From the NCBI GenBank assembly GCA_042701975.1, contig CP170561.1, forward strand, positions 4,216,001-4,280,000: a stretch of DNA of 64,000 nt. Reading direction: 5' to 3'. The DNA comes from JAFALK01 sp042701975 (GTDB lineage: Bacteria; Pseudomonadota; Gammaproteobacteria; Burkholderiales; Burkholderiaceae_C). The translations under genes and the position numbers were made by a program. This document shows positions 33,507 through 42,994 of the stretch, piece by piece (position 1 is the stretch's first letter; every line of letters starts with the position of its first letter). Below the pieces are notes generated by a model, which did not search any database, was not told where the DNA came from, and was given only the letters and a program-made list of their open reading frames with translations.

Positions 33507-35279
33507 TTATTCCGAGCTGACCCATTCGGCTTCAATCCAGCCGCGCAGGCTGTTGAAAAAGGCCAGGTTTTCGGCCCGCGCCAGATCCTCGCGGGTGAGA
33601 CGGGCTTCCCGCACCGTGCCGACCCGCAGCAGTTCCTCGCGCAAGATTCCCGGCAGCAAACCGGCCTCGCGGCGAGGCGTCAACCATTCGCCGCCGATCT
33701 TCAACGCCAGGTTGCCAAAGCTGCATTCAGTGAGTTCGCCGGCCTCGTTCCACAGGATCACGTCAAAGGCATCCGCAGGCTTGGCGGCGGCGAAAGGCGC
33801 GTAGACCTCGCGTCGCGTGGTCTTGTGATGAAGGAACTCCGCCTGTGGGCCGTGCGAGGCGACGGGCTGCGTTGCGAGTGCGAGCCTGACCTTCGCCGGC
33901 GTGGCGGGCAGTTCGAAGCGTTCGACCCGGACACCGCCCCCGCCCACCGTCAGCCTGACACGCCAGTCGCCCTCGACGACTGCCGCCGTCAAGGCTTCGC
34001 GCACCGCCGTCATCGAGAAGCGGATGCCGAAGTGCCGCGCCGTGCGCGTCAGTCGGGCCAGGTGGCCTTCCATGCGCTCGAATGAACCGTTACGCAGACG
34101 CATGGTCTCCAGCGCCGCAATCGGCGCCTGGGCACGCAGCAGGAAGCGCTGCTTGGCACGCCATTCAGCGACCTCACCCTGCGCCGAGGAATCCAGCGTG
34201 ATCGCGCTGCCAATGCCGCAGCGCAAGGCGCGGCCCTCGAACTCCACGGTACGGATCGGCACGTTGAAGGTCGCCACGCCGCCCGGCTGGATCAGGCCCA
34301 GCGCGCCGCAATACCAGCCGCGCGCACCGGGCTCCAGCTCGCGGATGATCTGCATCGCCCGCACCTTGGGCGCGCCGGTGACGGAGCCGCAAGGGAACAG
34401 CGCGCCAAAGACTTCTGCCAAGCTCAAGCCGCGGCGGCCCACGGCCGTGACGGTGGAAGTCATCTGCCAGACCGTGGGCAGCGCGTGCAGTTCGAAGAGC
34501 CGCGGCACGCGCACACTGCCGATCTCGGCCACGCGGCTCATGTCGTTGCGCAGCAGGTCCACGATCATCAGGTTCTCGGCCCGCTCCTTCTCGCTGGTGC
34601 GCAGCAGGGTCTGGGCGGCTTCGTCGGTCAGGCGGTCATCGCCGCGCGGGGCCGTGCCCTTCATCGGCTGGGCGGCGAGCAGCCAGGTGTGCGGGCCTTC
34701 GGGCAAGGGACGCCAGTCGAAGAAGAGTTCGGGCGAGACGCTTGCCGCGCCGGCCTCACGCAGGAACAGCGAGAAGCCGCCCGGCTGGCTGCGATGCAGG
34801 GCGAGAAAGAGCGCGGCCGGATCTTCGGCCTGCAGCTTGGCCTCCAGCCTCGTCGTGAGATTGACCTGATAGCAGTCGCCCGCGCGAATGTATTCGCGGA
34901 TGCGTTCAATCTGCGCGTGCTCCACCGTTTCGTCCTGCCGGTCGATCCAGTCGCTGGTCAGCTGAACTGCGGCGTCAGCATCGGCAGCAGGCCAATCCTG
35001 CGGTGCGGCATCAAAGACTGCGAACTCGGCCAACGGCAGCTGGCTGGGTTCAACCACAAGCGCGCGGTCGAAGGCCGCAGCCGCCTCGTAGCGCAGGCCG
35101 CCCAGCACCCAGGCACCGCCACACGCAGCCGCATGAGCGGCCTCGAGGACGGCCGCCACCTCGTCCGGCCGATGCGCCCGCAGCCAGCGCGCGGGCGGCT
35201 GCGTCCAGGCGCCGCGCAGCCGCTCGCCGTCTTCCCGCGCCAGCGGGTGGCGGGGAAAGTCGAACGCAGCGTGCAGCAT
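33507..35279 (-). CDS. pabB: Fused aminodeoxychorismate synthase component I and 4-amino-4-deoxychorismate lyase
   Basis: A 590-residue two-domain protein for p-aminobenzoate, the folate precursor. Residues 1 to about 375 are the chorismate-binding PabB domain: IRAGDCYQVNLTTRLEA, the PMKGTAPRG lysine block, SEKERAENLMIVDLLRND and GSVTGAPKVRAMQII. Residues from about 390 are a class IV aminotransferase-type PabC domain: LETMRLRNG, the PLP lysine in HHKTTRREV, and ELTECSFGNLAL. Both steps lie in one chain. It precedes the helicase promoter. Confidence 0.92.
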   Translation of the reverse strand: MLHAAFDFPRHPLAREDGERLRGAWTQPPARWLRAHRPDEVAAVLEAAHAAACGGAWVLGGLRYEAAAAFDRALVVEPSQLPLAEFAVFDAAPQDWPAADADAAVQLTSDWIDRQDETVEHAQIERIREYIRAGDCYQVNLTTRLEAKLQAEDPAALFLALHRSQPGGFSLFLREAGAASVSPELFFDWRPLPEGPHTWLLAAQPMKGTAPRGDDRLTDEAAQTLLRTSEKERAENLMIVDLLRNDMSRVAEIGSVRVPRLFELHALPTVWQMTSTVTAVGRRGLSLAEVFGALFPCGSVTGAPKVRAMQIIRELEPGARGWYCGALGLIQPGGVATFNVPIRTVEFEGRALRCGIGSAITLDSSAQGEVAEWRAKQRFLLRAQAPIAALETMRLRNGSFERMEGHLARLTRTARHFGIRFSMTAVREALTAAVVEGDWRVRLTVGGGGVRVERFELPATPAKVRLALATQPVASHGPQAEFLHHKTTRREVYAPFAAAKPADAFDVILWNEAGELTECSFGNLALKIGGEWLTPRREAGLLPGILREELLRVGTVREARLTREDLARAENLAFFNSLRGWIEAEWVSSE

Positions 35280-35290
35280 CAGGCCCGAGA

Positions 35291-35845
35291 TCAGAGCGCC
35301 AGGAAATGCTCGCGGTAGTACGCCAGCTCTTCAATCGACTCGTTGATGTCGGCCATCGCGGTGTGCGCTTGCGCCTTCTTGAAGCCGTCGAGGATGGCGG
35401 GCTTCCAGCGGCGGGCCAGCTCCTTGAGCGTGGAGACGTCAAGGTTGCGGTAGTGAAAGAAGTCTTCCAGCTCGGGCATGTAGTTGGCGAGGAAGCGGCG
35501 GTCCTGGCAGATGCTGTTCCCGCACATGGGCGACTTGCCCTTGGGCACGTACTGCTTCAGGAAGGCGATGGTCTGCTTGGTGGCTTCCACCTCGTCGATG
35601 GCGCTGGCCTTCACGCGGTCGATCAGGCCGCTCTTGCCGTGCGTGCCCTTGTTCCAGTTGTCCATCGCGTCCAGCGTGGCGTCGCTCTGGTGGATGGCGA
35701 AGACCGGGCCTTCCACGCGGTTGTTGAGCTGGGCGTCGGTGACGACGACGGCGATCTCGATGATGCGATCCTTGTCGGGGTACAGGCCCGTCATTTCAAG
35801 GTCGATCCAGATGAGGTTGGTGTCGCTGATGGCGAGTTGGGTCAT
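35291..35845 (-). CDS. orn: Oligoribonuclease
   Basis: A 184-residue DEDDh 3'-5' exoribonuclease that degrades 2-5 nt RNAs, including pGpG from cyclic-di-GMP breakdown. The acidic residues are in WIDLEMTGL (near residue 14), in [10 protein letters not shown] and at the C-terminal [14 protein letters not shown] (histidine plus aspartate). Length is typical. It lies 11 bp upstream of pabB on the same strand and is divergent from the M48 protease. Confidence 0.96.
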   Translation of the reverse strand: MTQLAISDTNLIWIDLEMTGLYPDKDRIIEIAVVVTDAQLNNRVEGPVFAIHQSDATLDAMDNWNKGTHGKSGLIDRVKASAIDEVEATKQTIAFLKQYVPKGKSPMCGNSICQDRRFLANYMPELEDFFHYRNLDVSTLKELARRWKPAILDGFKKAQAHTAMADINESIEELAYYREHFLAL

Positions 35846-35895
35846 GGTGTTCTTCTCCTGATGGCAGATATTGTCGCAGCCCTACACTTAGCCAA

Positions 35896-37179
35896 ATGCA
35901 TCCTCAAGTCCTGAGCTACGCCTTCGTCGTGGCCCTCACGCTCTCCCTGCTGGTCAAGTTCTGGCTGAACACCCGTCAGTCCCGGCACGTCGCACATCAC
36001 CGCGCCCATGTGCCCTCGGCTTTTGCCTCCACCATCGCGCTGGATGCCCACCAGAAGGCGGCCGACTACACCCTGGTGCGCAGCCGCTTCGGCCTGCTCA
36101 CGCTCGCCTTCAACGCTGCCGTGCTGCTGGGCTGGACCCTTCTCGGCGGGCTGGAAGCTCTGAACGACGCGGTGCTGAGCCTGCTGCCCGCGCAGGTGCC
36201 GAGCCTCGTCTACCAGCTCGCGCTGCTGACCGCCTTCACCCTGATCGGTGGCTTGCTCGACCTGCCCTGGGAGCTGTGGAACACCTTCCGCATCGAACAG
36301 CGCTTCGGCTTCAACCGCATGAGCTGGAAGCTCTACGTGGCCGACCTGGCCAAGGGCCTGCTCGTCGGCGCGCTGATCGGCCTGCCGATCGCGGCGGTGA
36401 TCCTCTGGCTGATGGGTGCCGCCGGCCACGCGTGGTGGCTGTGGGCCTGGGGCGCATGGATGGGCTTCAATCTGCTGATGCTGGTGATCTACCCGACCGT
36501 GATCGCGCCGATCTTCAACAAGTTCGAGCCGTTGGCCGATGCCCGCCTGCGCGAGCGCGTGGAAGGCCTGATGCAGCGCTGCGGTTTCGCCTCCAAAGGC
36601 CTGTTCGTGATGGACGGCAGCCGCCGCTCGGCGCACGGCAACGCGTATTTCACCGGCTTCGGCCCGGCCAAGCGCGTGGTCTTCTTCGACACTCTGCTCT
36701 CGCGCCTGAACGGCCCCGAGGTCGAGGCCGTGCTGGCCCACGAGCTCGGCCACTTCAAGCACAAACACGTGATGAAGCGCGTGATCACGATGTTCGGCTT
36801 GAGCCTCGCCGGCTTTGCGCTGCTGGGCTGGCTGTCCAACCAGGTCGGCTTCTACCTGGCGCTGGGTGTGCGGCCGAACATCGGCGCGCCCAACGACGCG
36901 CTGGCACTGATCCTCTTCCTGCTCGCGCTGCCCGTCTTCAGCTTCTTCTTCACGCCGCTGGCCGCGCACTTCTCGCGCCGCGATGAATTCCAGGCCGACG
37001 CCTACGCCTGCGCCCACGCCAGCGGTGCCGATCTCTCCAGCGCCCTGCTCAAGCTGCATGAGGACAACGCCGGCACGCTGACGCCCGACCCGGTGTATGC
37101 GCGCTTCTACTACTCGCATCCGCCTGCCTCCGAGCGTCTGGCGGCGATTGCCTCGCAAGCGGCATCGCGCACGACATGA
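35896..37179 (+). CDS. M48-family zinc metallopeptidase, Ste24 endopeptidase type
   Basis: A 427-residue membrane protease resembling CAAX prenyl protease 1/Ste24. It has a multi-spanning N-terminal half and the zinc motif HELGH with H282 and H286 in VLAHELGHFKHKH, plus the distal EFQADAYACAHA glutamate ligand. In bacteria, members handle membrane or misfolded proteins. It overlaps phhB by four bases (ATGA), so the two are probably co-translated. Confidence 0.92.
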   Translation: MHPQVLSYAFVVALTLSLLVKFWLNTRQSRHVAHHRAHVPSAFASTIALDAHQKAADYTLVRSRFGLLTLAFNAAVLLGWTLLGGLEALNDAVLSLLPAQVPSLVYQLALLTAFTLIGGLLDLPWELWNTFRIEQRFGFNRMSWKLYVADLAKGLLVGALIGLPIAAVILWLMGAAGHAWWLWAWGAWMGFNLLMLVIYPTVIAPIFNKFEPLADARLRERVEGLMQRCGFASKGLFVMDGSRRSAHGNAYFTGFGPAKRVVFFDTLLSRLNGPEVEAVLAHELGHFKHKHVMKRVITMFGLSLAGFALLGWLSNQVGFYLALGVRPNIGAPNDALALILFLLALPVFSFFFTPLAAHFSRRDEFQADAYACAHASGADLSSALLKLHEDNAGTLTPDPVYARFYYSHPPASERLAAIASQAASRTT

Positions 37180-37454
37180 TGAAACGCCTGTCCGAGAACG
37201 AGATCGCGCTGAAGCTGGCCGGGCTCCCCGGCTGGTCTCGCGTCGGCGATCACATCGAACGGCAATTCCGCTTCGCCGACTTCGACACGCTGATCGCCTT
37301 CGTCAACGCCGTGGCCGCTGTCGCGCGCGAGCAGGACCACCACCCGGACGTGCGCTTCGGCTATTCGGACTGCACGGTGGCCTACACCACGCATTCGGCC
37401 GACGGCATCACCGCGCGCGACTTCGCCGCGGCCGAGAGGATCGACAAGCTATGA
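37176..37454 (+). CDS. phhB: Pterin-4-alpha-carbinolamine dehydratase
   Basis: A 92-residue PCD/DCoH-fold protein that dehydrates 4a-hydroxytetrahydrobiopterin, recycling the pterin cofactor of aromatic hydroxylases. The active site motif is EQDHHPDVRFGYSDCTVAYTT (about residues 53-73, quoted in part). No phhA lies in the window, so its partner hydroxylase must be elsewhere. Start is ambiguous by one codon (tandem ATG). It overlaps rsgA by four bases. Confidence 0.93.
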   Translation: MMKRLSENEIALKLAGLPGWSRVGDHIERQFRFADFDTLIAFVNAVAAVAREQDHHPDVRFGYSDCTVAYTTHSADGITARDFAAAERIDKL

Positions 37455-38341
37455 AGGGCCTCGTGGTCCGCGGCCACGGCCGCCACTACATCGTCGAAGA
37501 CGAACAAGGCGTCCAGCACCACTGCCACCCGCGCGGCAAGAAGAGCGACTGCGTGGTCGGCGACCGCGTGCAATGGGCCGAGAGCGGCGATGAAGGCGTG
37601 ATCGAGAAGGTCGAGCCGCGCCGCAATCTGCTGTTCCGCCAAGACGAGTGGAAGACCAAGAGCTTCGCCGCCAACATCGACCAGCTGCTGGTGCTGGTGG
37701 CCGTCGAGCCGGTCTTCAGCGAAAGCCAGCTCGCCCGCGCCCTGATCGCGGCCGAGAGCGCCGGCATCCCGGCCCGCATCGCCCTGAACAAGACCGACCT
37801 GCCCGGCACGCCCCTGGCGCGCGAGCGTCTAGCGCCCTACATCGCCATGGGCCTCGATGTGATGGAGGTGGCGCTGCGGGCCGACCCGCAGGCCTCGCGC
37901 GATCAACTGCTGCCGTGGATGAACGGCAAGAGCACCTTCGTGCTCGGCCCCAGCGGCACAGGCAAGAGCACGCTGATCAACCTGCTGATTCCCGATGCCC
38001 AGGCACAGGTCGGCGAGATCTCCCAGGCCTTGAACTCCGGCCGGCACACGACCACCACAACGCAGTGGTACTGGCAGGCCAGGCAAGGCGAATTCAGCGG
38101 CACGGCGCTGATCGACTCACCGGGTTTCCAGGAATTCGGTCTGCGCCAGATCGAGCCGCAGCAGCTCCCGCTGCTCATGCCCGACATCCGCGCCCACGCC
38201 GAGTGCCGCTTCTACAACTGCACCCACCAGCACGAGCCGGGCTGCGGCGTGATCGCCGCGGCAGAGGCCGGCCAGATCGCCGCCTCGCGCTTTCGCATCT
38301 ACGGCGAGATCTTGGAAGAGCTGTCGTCCAAGCGCTGGTGA
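37451..38341 (+). CDS. rsgA: Ribosome small-subunit-dependent GTPase A
   Basis: A 296-residue circularly permuted GTPase in 30S maturation. N-terminal OB-fold (about 1-65), then the permuted G motifs: NKTDLPG (G4), GPSGTGKST (G1) and DSPGF (G3). The C-terminal zinc knuckle is CRFYNCTHQHEPGC. The start at 37451 overlaps the phhB stop by four bases. Its end overlaps a convergent small gene. Confidence 0.96.
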   Translation: MKGLVVRGHGRHYIVEDEQGVQHHCHPRGKKSDCVVGDRVQWAESGDEGVIEKVEPRRNLLFRQDEWKTKSFAANIDQLLVLVAVEPVFSESQLARALIAAESAGIPARIALNKTDLPGTPLARERLAPYIAMGLDVMEVALRADPQASRDQLLPWMNGKSTFVLGPSGTGKSTLINLLIPDAQAQVGEISQALNSGRHTTTTTQWYWQARQGEFSGTALIDSPGFQEFGLRQIEPQQLPLLMPDIRAHAECRFYNCTHQHEPGCGVIAAAEAGQIAASRFRIYGEILEELSSKRW

Positions 38342-38601
38342 TTCGCCGGCGCATCGGGCACTTCGCGGGCTTCGATATCCACCACATCGCCAGCCGGCGC
38401 TGAATGCTGCGGGCCACCTGCGGCACGGCCACCAAACTGGCGGAAATGCACCGTGCGCCACTGCGGCCGGCGACCGCGCAGCAGCGTGTACAGCACGAAG
38501 ATCAGTCCCAGCACCAGGGCCAGCAAGAAGACGAAGAGGCCCACGGCCAGGCCGATGAGGCCCAGGACGATGCGGCGGATCAGGGTCAGCAGTTCATTCA
38601 T
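38299..38601 (-). CDS. Small single-pass membrane protein
   Basis: A 100-residue protein with one long hydrophobic stretch (about residues 8-38) followed by RGRRPQ and a soluble tail with acidic residues. It overlaps the rsgA 3' end by 43 bp in the opposite direction. I recognise no family. The membrane-segment-plus-charged-tail shape favours a real gene, but the overlap makes it uncertain. Confidence 0.55.
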   Translation of the reverse strand: MNELLTLIRRIVLGLIGLAVGLFVFLLALVLGLIFVLYTLLRGRRPQWRTVHFRQFGGRAAGGPQHSAPAGDVVDIEAREVPDAPANHQRLDDSSSKISP

Positions 38602-38678
38602 TCGTGTTCGTCATTCATCGCTGCAGTCCCGCGGATATCGGGGCGGTGCAGCGATCTTCAAGCCCGAGTGTCCCCAAT

Positions 38679-39413
38679 CTAGCCCCGCCCGACAAAAGGC
38701 ATGGTCGTTGCCATCACCGTCATGAACTGCACATTGGCCACCAGCGGCAGGCTGGCCATGTGCAGCACGGCGTTGGCGGCGTGGGCGATGTCCATCGTGG
38801 CCTCGGGGGCCAGCTGGCCGTTGGCCTGGCGCACGCCAGTCTTCATCGGCGCGGCCATGTCGGTGGCGGCATTGCCAATGTCGATCTGGCCGCAGGCGAT
38901 GTTGAAGGCACGACCATCGAGCGAAAGCGATTTGGTCAGACCCGTGATCGCGTGCTTGGTCGCCGTGTAGGGCGCCGAGTTGGGGCGCGGCGCGTGGGCC
39001 GAGATGGAGCCGTTGTTGATGATGCGACCACCCTGCGGCGCCTGGCGCTTCATCAGCCCGAAGGCGGCTTGCGCGCACAGGAAGCTGCCCGTCAGGTTGA
39101 CGTTGACGCTCTGCAGCCAGTGCTCCAGCGGCAGCTCGTCAATGGACACAGAGGGCACGAAGACGCCGGCGTTGTTGAACAGCAGGTCGAGCCGGCCGAA
39201 GTCGGCTTCGATGCGCGCGAACATGGCTTTCACGTCCGCGGCTTGCGTCACATCGCAAGGCAGAACCAGCGCGGCCGCGTGCCCTGCCGCCGTCTCCCGC
39301 AACTTGTCTTCGCGCCGGCCGCACAGCGCCACGCGCCAGCCCTGCTCCAGCAGCAACTGGGCCACCGCGCGGCCGATGCCGCTGCCCGCGCCGGTGATGA
39401 GCGCCGTCTTCAT
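38679..39413 (-). CDS. Short-chain dehydrogenase/reductase
   Basis: A 244-residue classical SDR. The cofactor site is [15 protein letters not shown], with NNAG and the catalytic triad serine in [13 protein letters not shown] and Y-x-x-x-K in [10 protein letters not shown]. Arg residues after the first beta strand (CGRREDK) favour NADP. Substrate unknown. Start overlaps the M3 peptidase stop by four bases, so it is co-transcribed downstream of it. Confidence 0.92.
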   Translation of the reverse strand: MKTALITGAGSGIGRAVAQLLLEQGWRVALCGRREDKLRETAAGHAAALVLPCDVTQAADVKAMFARIEADFGRLDLLFNNAGVFVPSVSIDELPLEHWLQSVNVNLTGSFLCAQAAFGLMKRQAPQGGRIINNGSISAHAPRPNSAPYTATKHAITGLTKSLSLDGRAFNIACGQIDIGNAATDMAAPMKTGVRQANGQLAPEATMDIAHAANAVLHMASLPLVANVQFMTVMATTMPFVGRG

Positions 39414-41455
39414 GCCAGACCTCTTTCGCGCAGCATCGGCTCCACCACCGCATCACGGCCGCGGAAGGCCCGGTAGGTGGCGCCCGGCTCGCGGCTGTTG
39501 CCGACGCTGAGCACGTTGTCGAGCAGGCGCTGGGCCACGCCCGGATCGAAGGCGCTGCCCGCTTCGGTGAAAGCATCGAAGCCGTCGCAGTCCAGCACCT
39601 CGGCCCACATGTAGACGTAGTAGCCCGCCGCGTAGCCGCTGCCGCTGAACAGGTGCAGGAAGTGCGGGAAGCGGTGGTTCACGCCCATCGCGGCCGGCGC
39701 GCCCAGATCGGCCAGTATCTGCGCCTCGAAGGCGGTGATGTCCGGCGCCTGTTCGTCGGTCAGCGAGTGGATGGCCATGTCGATCAGGGCGCTGGCGGTG
39801 TAGCGCACGGTCTCATAGCCCTGGTTGAAATTGCGCGCGGCCTTGAGGCGGTCCAGCAGCTTCTGCGGAATGGGCTCGCCGGTCTTGTAGTGGCGCGCAT
39901 GGGTCTGCAGCACCTCGGGCTCGGCCATCCAATGCTCGAAGATCTGCGAGGGCAGCTCGACGAAATCCCGCAACACCTGCGTGCCGGAAAGCCGCTCGAA
40001 TTCGACGTTGCTCAGCATGCCGTGCAGGCCATGGCCGAACTCATGGAACAGCGTGCGAACATCGTCGTAACCCAGCAGCGTGGGCTCGCCCGCTGCGCCC
40101 TTGGCGAAGTTGTTGTTGTTCAGGATGACGGGCAGCTGGTTCAGCCCATTGCGGGCTTGCCAGCGCAGGGCATTCATCCACGCGCCGCTGCGCTTGCTCG
40201 GCCGCGCAAAGTTGTCGTGCAGGAAGAGCGCGATCAAACGGCCTTCGCGGCTGACCTCATAGACCTTCACATCCGGGTGATAGCCAATCAGGTCGGCGCG
40301 GTGCTTGAATGAAAGGCCGAAGAGGCGCTGCGCGCAATCGAACATCGCCTCCACCATCGCCTCCAGCGGGAAGTAGGGCTTGAGCTCGGCCTCATCGAGC
40401 GCATAGCGGCGCTGGCGCAGCTTCTCGGCGTAGAAGCGCCAATCCCAGGCTTCCAGCCCGTGCGTGACGCCCAGCTCACGCATCTGATCGACGATGGCCT
40501 GGCGCTCGCCCTCCGCCGCCGCCAGCGCAGCCGGCCACGCGCGACCCAGCAGGCCCTGCACGGCCTCGCGGCTGCCTGCCATGGTGTCGGCCAGCACGTA
40601 ATCGGCGTAGCAGGCGTGGCCGTGCAGCGCGGCCTGCTGCTTGCGTCGGGCGAGGATGTCGCGCACCACCTCGCGGTTGTCGGTGGCGCCTTCATGCTCG
40701 CCGCGGCGGGTCCAGGCCTTCCAGGCCCGCTCGCGCAGGTCGCGCCGTTCGCTGAAGGTCAGGAAGGGCAGGATCAGCGAGCGCGACAGCGTGATCACAT
40801 GGCCTTCGCTCACGTTGCGGTCCAGCGCCGCCTGGCGCGCGGCGGCGCGCACGAAGTCCGGCAGGCCGGCCAGGTCTCCTTCACTCTGCAGCACCAGGCG
40901 GAAGTCGGCTTCGTCGGCCAACACGTTCTGACCGAAACGCGTGTGCAGCTCGGCCAGCTCCTGCATCAGCTGCGCATAACGCAGCGATTCAGCGGGGCCA
41001 AGACGGGCGCCGGCGCGGACGAAATCCAGGTGAAAACGCTCCAGCAGGCGCCGCTGCTCGGGCGTGAGGCCCAGGGCCTCGCGCTCGCGGTGCAGCGCGT
41101 CGAAGCGCTGGAACAGCGCCGCATTCATGTAGATCGCGCTTTCGTGCGCGGCCAGCGGCGCCGCCATCTCGCGTTGCACCGCCTGCAGTTCCGTCGAGGT
41201 GTGCGACGAGGTCAGCGTGCCGAACAGGGTCTCGATGCGGCCCAGCAACCGGCCGGAACGGTCGAACGCCGCCACGGTGTTCTCGAAGCTGGGCGGCTCG
41301 GCCTGCGCGGCGATAGCCTCGACCTCGGCGCGATGCCCGGCCAGCGCCGCCTCGAAGGCCGGCTTGAAGTGGCAGGCGTCGAAGCGGCCGAACGGCGGCA
41401 GGCCGTGTTCAGTAGTCCAGGCTTCGAGGAGCGGATTGGCGGCAGCGTGGGTCAT
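39410..41455 (-). CDS. prlC: M3-family zinc oligopeptidase (oligopeptidase A)
   Basis: A 681-residue thimet-type oligopeptidase that degrades peptides and signal-peptide fragments in the cytosol. The zinc motif HEFGHGLHG lies near residue 470, followed by the distal glutamate region [13 protein letters not shown]. It is the first gene of a two-gene unit with the SDR. The name is by resemblance to OpdA/PrlC. Confidence 0.92.
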   Translation of the reverse strand: MTHAAANPLLEAWTTEHGLPPFGRFDACHFKPAFEAALAGHRAEVEAIAAQAEPPSFENTVAAFDRSGRLLGRIETLFGTLTSSHTSTELQAVQREMAAPLAAHESAIYMNAALFQRFDALHREREALGLTPEQRRLLERFHLDFVRAGARLGPAESLRYAQLMQELAELHTRFGQNVLADEADFRLVLQSEGDLAGLPDFVRAAARQAALDRNVSEGHVITLSRSLILPFLTFSERRDLRERAWKAWTRRGEHEGATDNREVVRDILARRKQQAALHGHACYADYVLADTMAGSREAVQGLLGRAWPAALAAAEGERQAIVDQMRELGVTHGLEAWDWRFYAEKLRQRRYALDEAELKPYFPLEAMVEAMFDCAQRLFGLSFKHRADLIGYHPDVKVYEVSREGRLIALFLHDNFARPSKRSGAWMNALRWQARNGLNQLPVILNNNNFAKGAAGEPTLLGYDDVRTLFHEFGHGLHGMLSNVEFERLSGTQVLRDFVELPSQIFEHWMAEPEVLQTHARHYKTGEPIPQKLLDRLKAARNFNQGYETVRYTASALIDMAIHSLTDEQAPDITAFEAQILADLGAPAAMGVNHRFPHFLHLFSGSGYAAGYYVYMWAEVLDCDGFDAFTEAGSAFDPGVAQRLLDNVLSVGNSREPGATYRAFRGRDAVVEPMLRERGLA

Positions 41456-41474
41456 GCGGGTCTAGAAAAGCAAA

Positions 41475-41502
41475 ACGGCGCCTGCGTGAAACGCGGCGCC
41501 GT
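41475..41502 (-). terminator. Terminator of the coiled-coil protein gene
   Basis: ACGGCGCC (41475-41482) pairs with GGCGCCGT (41495-41502), extended inside by GCGT/ACGC. On the minus strand it is followed by TTTTGCTTTTC. It also lies just before the M3 peptidase start. Confidence 0.75.
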
Positions 41503-41545
41503 CAGGTCTTGGAGAACGAGAAAGAAGTTTCGTTCGTTCGGCCGA

Positions 41546-42232
41546 TTACTTCGGAGCCGAGGCAGCGGCAGCAGCAGCAGCGCGCTCCTTCTTCAGGGCC
41601 TTCTCGTCGTTCTCGTCGTACTTCTTGTTGCCGCACTTGGCCTTCCACTCGTCCGTCTTGTCGAGCTGGGCGTCGCGGCGGTCCTGCAGGGCCTGCAGCG
41701 TGGCGTTGCTCTTGTCGACGGCTTCACCGAAGGCAACCTTGCGCTCGGTGAGGACCTTGTCGTCAGCGATCAGCTGGGTGCGGGAGGCATCGAAGGCGGT
41801 GGAGCGGTCGGTCAGTTCCTTGCGCTTGGCTTCGAAGTCAGCCTTCTCCATCTTGGGAGCGGCGACCTTGAATTCCTCGTTGGCCTTGGTGATGGCGTCG
41901 AACTCGGCCTTGACGGCGGTGACGCGGGCGGAGATGGCGTCGGAGTCCTTGACCAGCACTTCTTTGTCGGACTTGAGCTTGGTCTCGTTGGCCTGGAAGG
42001 CCTTGAAGGCTTCGTTGATGGCCTTGGCTTCGACGTCGTTGGCGTCGCGGGTGTCAAAGCAGGCGCGCAGCTCGTCGCGGGTCATCACCGGCTCTTTGGC
42101 CTTGGGGGCGGGAGCGGGCGCAGCAGCAGCCGGCTTGGCGGCCGGGGCGGCCTTGGCGGCAGGCTTGGTGTCCGCAGCGTGGGCGGCGGTGATCAGGGTC
42201 AGCGCAGCAAATGCGGTGAACAGTCGCTTCAT
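41546..42232 (-). CDS. Secreted coiled-coil, Ala/Lys-rich protein of unknown function
   Basis: A 228-residue protein: signal peptide (MKRLFTAFAALTLITAAHA), a low-complexity linker of Ala, Pro and Lys to about residue 48, and a long charged helical region up to about 200 with coiled-coil character. Two cysteines (ACFDTRD and KAKCGNKKY) flank the helical part and may pair. The start at 42232 follows the signal peptide; an upstream in-frame ATG at 42271 adds a poor leader. No family recognised. Confidence 0.75.
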   Translation of the reverse strand: MKRLFTAFAALTLITAAHAADTKPAAKAAPAAKPAAAAPAPAPKAKEPVMTRDELRACFDTRDANDVEAKAINEAFKAFQANETKLKSDKEVLVKDSDAISARVTAVKAEFDAITKANEEFKVAAPKMEKADFEAKRKELTDRSTAFDASRTQLIADDKVLTERKVAFGEAVDKSNATLQALQDRRDAQLDKTDEWKAKCGNKKYDENDEKALKKERAAAAAAASAPK

Positions 42233-42348
42233 GGGTGTCTCGATGGAGTTTGAGAAAAACCCGGTAATCATGCCACGAGCCGGCGGGAGGTCATCGCCCG
42301 GCCATAATTCCGCGCTTCATTTGGTAAGTACGAGAAACCGGCAGATCC

Positions 42349-42909
42349 ATGGCACTCAAGGCCACCATCCACAAAGTCCTGCTCAACATCGCGGACATGG
42401 ATCGCCATGTCTACGGAGAGCACAACCTGACCATCGCCCGCCACCCGTCCGAGACGGACGAGCGCATGATGATCCGCGTGCTGGCCTACGCGCTGCACCT
42501 GCCGGCCGACGAGCTGAACGGCAGGCTCGAGTTCACCAAGGGCTTGTCCGACGTGGACGAGCCCGATCTCTGGCAGCTCAACCTCACCGGCGAGGTCGTG
42601 CACTGGATCGACCTCGGCCAGCCTGACGACCGTCGGCTGCTCAAGGCCCATGGCCGATCGGAGCGCGTCACGGTGATCTCGTTCGCCTCCAGCACGCCAG
42701 TCTGGTGGGCGGCGCTCGAAAGCAAGATCACGCGCGCCCAGCGCCTGGAGGTCTGGCAGATCCCGGCCGAGCAATCGCAGGCCCTGGCGGCCCTGAGCGA
42801 GCGCAGCATGGTGCTGCAAGTCAGCATCCAGGACGGGCACATTTACGTGTCCAGCAACGACCGCAACGTCGAGATCACGCCGCAGCTCTTGCGCGGCCGG
42901 CTGGACTGA
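42349..42909 (+). CDS. yaeQ: YaeQ family protein
   Basis: A 186-residue protein of the YaeQ family, which has a PD-(D/E)XK nuclease-like fold and an unsettled function. The family pattern is clear: MALKATIHKVLLNIADMDRHVY at the N-terminus (quoted in part), ARHPSETDERMMIRVLAYAL, DEPDLWQ and VWQIP. Divergent from the coiled-coil protein gene and followed by a second peptidase. Confidence 0.92.
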   Translation: MALKATIHKVLLNIADMDRHVYGEHNLTIARHPSETDERMMIRVLAYALHLPADELNGRLEFTKGLSDVDEPDLWQLNLTGEVVHWIDLGQPDDRRLLKAHGRSERVTVISFASSTPVWWAALESKITRAQRLEVWQIPAEQSQALAALSERSMVLQVSIQDGHIYVSSNDRNVEITPQLLRGRLD

Positions 42910-42994
42910 TGAGCGAGTGCAGGGGCTGACTTTCGGTCGGCTCAAGTTCCTCGCCTACAGTTGCTGCTCGTCCATTCATACACGGCAACTCCGC

